Assembly: GCA_002441205.1 (NCBI GenBank)
Contig: DJVN01000232.1
Span: 1 to 7,430 of the forward strand
Direction of reading: 5' to 3'
From: Syntrophaceae bacterium UBA6255
GTDB taxonomy: Bacteria; Desulfobacterota; Syntrophia; Syntrophales; Smithellaceae
DNA: 7,430 nucleotides
Shown here: positions 5,549 through 7,430 of the stretch, one piece after another
Position numbering within the stretch: the first letter of the stretch is position 1
Layout: every line of letters starts with the position of its first letter
The notes under the pieces: generated by a model
Told to the model about the DNA's origin: nothing
Database searches by the model: none
Seen by the model: the letters and a program-made list of their open reading frames with translations, nothing else
Made by a program: the position numbers and the translations under genes

Positions 5549-7360
5549 AACACAATACTGCTGTGCCTGAATATTAAACATATGAGCATAGTACCCGCCC
5601 AGTTTCATCAATGCTTCATGACTGCCGCGCTCCACAATTTTTCCCTTGTCCAGAACATAAATCATATCCGCCATGCGTACCGTCGAAAAGCGGTGACTGA
5701 TCAGCAACGCGGAATGTCCCTTAATTAACTCCCTGAACGACTGAAAGACGTCATATTCCGACTGGGGACTCATGGCGCTGGTCGGTTCATCCAGGATTAT
5801 CATCTGCGCGTCCCGCAGAAATGCCCTCGCCAGGGCAACCTTCTGCCACTCGCCGACACTGATTTCCACGCCTCCTCCGAAGTGTTTTCCCAGAAGCGTG
5901 TCATAGCCTTCAGGCAACCTGCTGATAAACGCGTCCGCCGCGGAAAATTGTGCCGCTGTGCGCACGTGTTCGTCATCGGGATTCAGACGGGTATTTCCAA
6001 TCCAGATATTTTCACGGACCGTCAACGGATAATGAACGTAGTCCTGAAAGATAATGGCTATTTCGTGACGCAGGTCTTTTATATCAAAATCTCGAAAATC
6101 CGCACCGTCCAACGTGATGCGCCCTCCGGTCGGCTCATAAAGACGGCAGATCAGCTTCGCCAGCGTCGTTTTGCCCGCGCCGTTATCCCCGACCAGAGCG
6201 ACCACCTCTCCTGCGCGAATGTTCAAATCAATATCCTCGAGAACATTCCCGCCCTTTTCGCTATACATAAACGACACCTTCTCTAACTTTACGCCGTTCC
6301 GCATGGGACGAGGCACGTCTTTGCGCTGCTGACACACCGCAGATTCAGATTTTAAATCCAGAAAATTATAGAAATGGTTTAAAAATATACTGTCTTCATA
6401 AAGGCCGGCCAGGCCGCCCATGATTTCCTGCAAATAGGTCTGTGCGCGCTGGAAAGCCTGATAATACATCACCATGTCGCCCAGCGTCAGATCACCGCGC
6501 ATGGTCCTTAAAATAACAAAAACCAACAGGCCGAAGAGCGCCGCAATGGCAGCAACCTGAGCGATTAAATCAAAAACAGAACGTGTTTTGGCCAGCTGGA
6601 GATTTTCGTTTCGAAGCTTTGCCCGCAGGTCGCGATACCTTTTCCGGAAAATATTACCCAAATCGAAGATTCGCAATTCCTTGGCATGAATACCGCTTGT
6701 CAGCATCCGGTGATATTCATACGTTTGTCTTTCCGTCTCCGTGCGGCGGAATTTCCATTCATACAGGCGATCCGCATTGCGGATTTTGACAATAATCACC
6801 GGCAAAACAGCCGCAAACAGAACAAGGGTAACCGCCCAGTGCAAATAAAACAAAAGACCCGCCAGCGCAAGGAGTGAAAGGCCGCTTTGCCCTAACTGCA
6901 TCAGCGCCTGAATGATATGATTGGGGCGATACGGCGCTTCCTGCTGTGCCCGGTGAAGCGTATCGTAGTAATCGGGATCCTCGTAATAAACCAGGTCCAC
7001 CTCAGCCGATTTAGCGTGAATGACATCCGTGACATGGTCGGTCAACAATTGACCCTGATTTTCCCGAACAATCTCGGACAACGCACGACAGCCGGCGATT
7101 AGCAGCGTTACCAAAGCGGTCAGACCAATCCATAAAAATATCCGCTTCAGGATCTGCGGATCACCCGGGGAACTGATTCCCTCCTGAACGGAATCGACGA
7201 TCAGCTTGATCAGATAAAGACTCGCCAATGGCAAAACGGCCTGCACAGCCATGCAGCATAGATTCATGATGGTCCAGTTTCGGGTGCTTTTCCAGACCAG
7301 AGCCACGGCCCTGCGCAATTGCATCAGTCCGCGAAGTTTTTCCAATAAGCTAACCTTCAA
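5546..7360 (-). CDS. ABC exporter half-transporter (membrane and ATPase domains fused)
   Basis: The 604-residue length is normal for an MsbA-type half-transporter working as a dimer in the inner membrane. The membrane domain spans about 25-330, with hydrophobic segments near 32-55, 74-91, 158-175, 177-192 and 264-285. The ATPase domain starts near 358. It has A-loop Tyr366, Walker A GDNGAGKT (391-398), Q-loop Gln439, Walker B MIILDE (520-525) with catalytic Glu525, and H-loop His556. The signature is ISVGE (500-504) rather than LSGGQ, followed by WQKVALARAF, and the D-loop reads SAMSP (528-532) instead of SALD. All catalytic residues remain, so it should be active. The substrate is unknown; no C39 peptidase domain is present. 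The start is TTG at 7360-7358, with GCAGG about seven bases upstream and an in-frame stop further up. ATG at codon 13 is the alternative. Its G+C is higher than in the left half of the window. Confidence 0.92.
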   Translation of the reverse strand: MKVSLLEKLRGLMQLRRAVALVWKSTRNWTIMNLCCMAVQAVLPLASLYLIKLIVDSVQEGISSPGDPQILKRIFLWIGLTALVTLLIAGCRALSEIVRENQGQLLTDHVTDVIHAKSAEVDLVYYEDPDYYDTLHRAQQEAPYRPNHIIQALMQLGQSGLSLLALAGLLFYLHWAVTLVLFAAVLPVIIVKIRNADRLYEWKFRRTETERQTYEYHRMLTSGIHAKELRIFDLGNIFRKRYRDLRAKLRNENLQLAKTRSVFDLIAQVAAIAALFGLLVFVILRTMRGDLTLGDMVMYYQAFQRAQTYLQEIMGGLAGLYEDSIFLNHFYNFLDLKSESAVCQQRKDVPRPMRNGVKLEKVSFMYSEKGGNVLEDIDLNIRAGEVVALVGDNGAGKTTLAKLICRLYEPTGGRITLDGADFRDFDIKDLRHEIAIIFQDYVHYPLTVRENIWIGNTRLNPDDEHVRTAAQFSAADAFISRLPEGYDTLLGKHFGGGVEISVGEWQKVALARAFLRDAQMIILDEPTSAMSPQSEYDVFQSFRELIKGHSALLISHRFSTVRMADMIYVLDKGKIVERGSHEALMKLGGYYAHMFNIQAQQYCV

Positions 7361-7377
7361 TTCAACACCTGCTTTTC

Positions 7378-7412
7378 TTAACGATTAACTATCAACTATC
7401 AACCATTCATAA
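7378..7412. repeat. degenerate 7-base tandem repeat upstream of the ABC gene
   Basis: Five units in 7-base register begin at 7378, 7385, 7392, 7399 and 7406: TTAACGA, TTAACTA, TCAACTA, TCAACCA, and a diverged TTCATAA. The array lies 17 bases upstream of the ABC start codon and matches the units at the far end of that gene. No promoter can be assigned between it and the window edge. Confidence 0.65.
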
Positions 7413-7430
7413 TGACACCCGCTAAGAACG
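7399..7430 (-). CDS. possible 3' tail of the next minus-strand gene (speculative)
   Basis: On the minus strand the last bases read ...FLAGVIMNG and stop at TGA (7401-7399), which lies inside a 7-base repeat unit. A second frame also stays open (VLSGCHYEWLIVDS, stopping at 7388-7386), so the choice is not forced. If real, this gene would be co-directional with the ABC exporter and less than 40 bases upstream, as in an operon. The fragment is too short to identify. Confidence 0.2.
   Translation of the reverse strand, partial: FLAGVIMNG

Noticed and set aside
5882..6286. 134-codon plus-strand open frame inside the ABC gene
   Set aside because: It is antisense to the ATPase domain, whose motifs prove the minus-strand reading; long antisense frames are common in G+C-richer genes.
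5521..7412. 7-base arrays as a CRISPR array or as terminal inverted repeats of an insertion sequence
   Set aside because: The units are contiguous without spacers, they are in the same orientation at both ends, and no transposase lies between them.

Overview
The window looks like a chromosomal stretch of an anaerobic deltaproteobacterium, with Syntrophales-like lineages (Syntrophus or Smithella relatives) my best guess. The grounds are moderate A+T, dense small palindromic and heptameric intergenic repeats, a periplasmic FG-GAP protein with a TolB/FlgO-like N-terminus, a cytoplasmic HEAT-repeat protein, and a family-5 nucleotidyltransferase near an ABC exporter. The assignment rests on gene style, not on a search.

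Layout. Bases 1-257 hold a possible tail of an upstream gene and a cluster of small hairpin repeats. A secreted 564-residue protein follows (258-1952, +): signal peptide, TolB/CsgG-like alpha/beta domain, Pro/Thr linker, then FG-GAP/VCBS-type repeats. A good sigma70-like promoter begins only 5 bases after its stop codon and drives a tRNA with anticodon CAT (2027-2103, +), probably elongator tRNA-Met. The tRNA points head-on into a 510-residue HEAT-repeat protein on the minus strand (2123-3655), with 19 bases between them. An A+T-rich divergent region (3656-3928) with two perfect inverted repeats separates this gene from a 64-residue two-helix membrane protein (3929-4123, +). A TTGACA promoter then precedes a GTG-started 371-residue nucleotidyltransferase of the NTP_transf_5 type (4242-5357, +). 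It converges on a 604-residue ABC exporter half-transporter (5546-7360, -), which starts with TTG and runs in from the right edge.

Repeats. Three copies of the 9-mer CGAACTATC, each followed by a differently built hairpin, lie at 26, 71 and 5454. Degenerate 7-base tandem units with consensus TYAACYA sit at both ends of the ABC gene, and the last unit on one side contains that gene's stop codon. A second 7-base series, GAAC plus three bases, lies beside them. The ABC gene is visibly richer in G+C than the left half of the window: 58% in block 7141-7200 and 53% in 6181-6240, against 38% in 1141-1200 and 2641-2700.

How the genes relate. The left genes look like independent housekeeping or hypothetical loci. 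The nucleotidyltransferase and ABC exporter are the only pair suggesting a shared pathway. Such pairs occur near lasso-peptide-like RiPP loci and near capsule or exosortase clusters, so the informative neighbours would lie just right of base 7430. No precursor peptide, maturation enzyme, transposase, integrase or CRISPR array is visible in the window.
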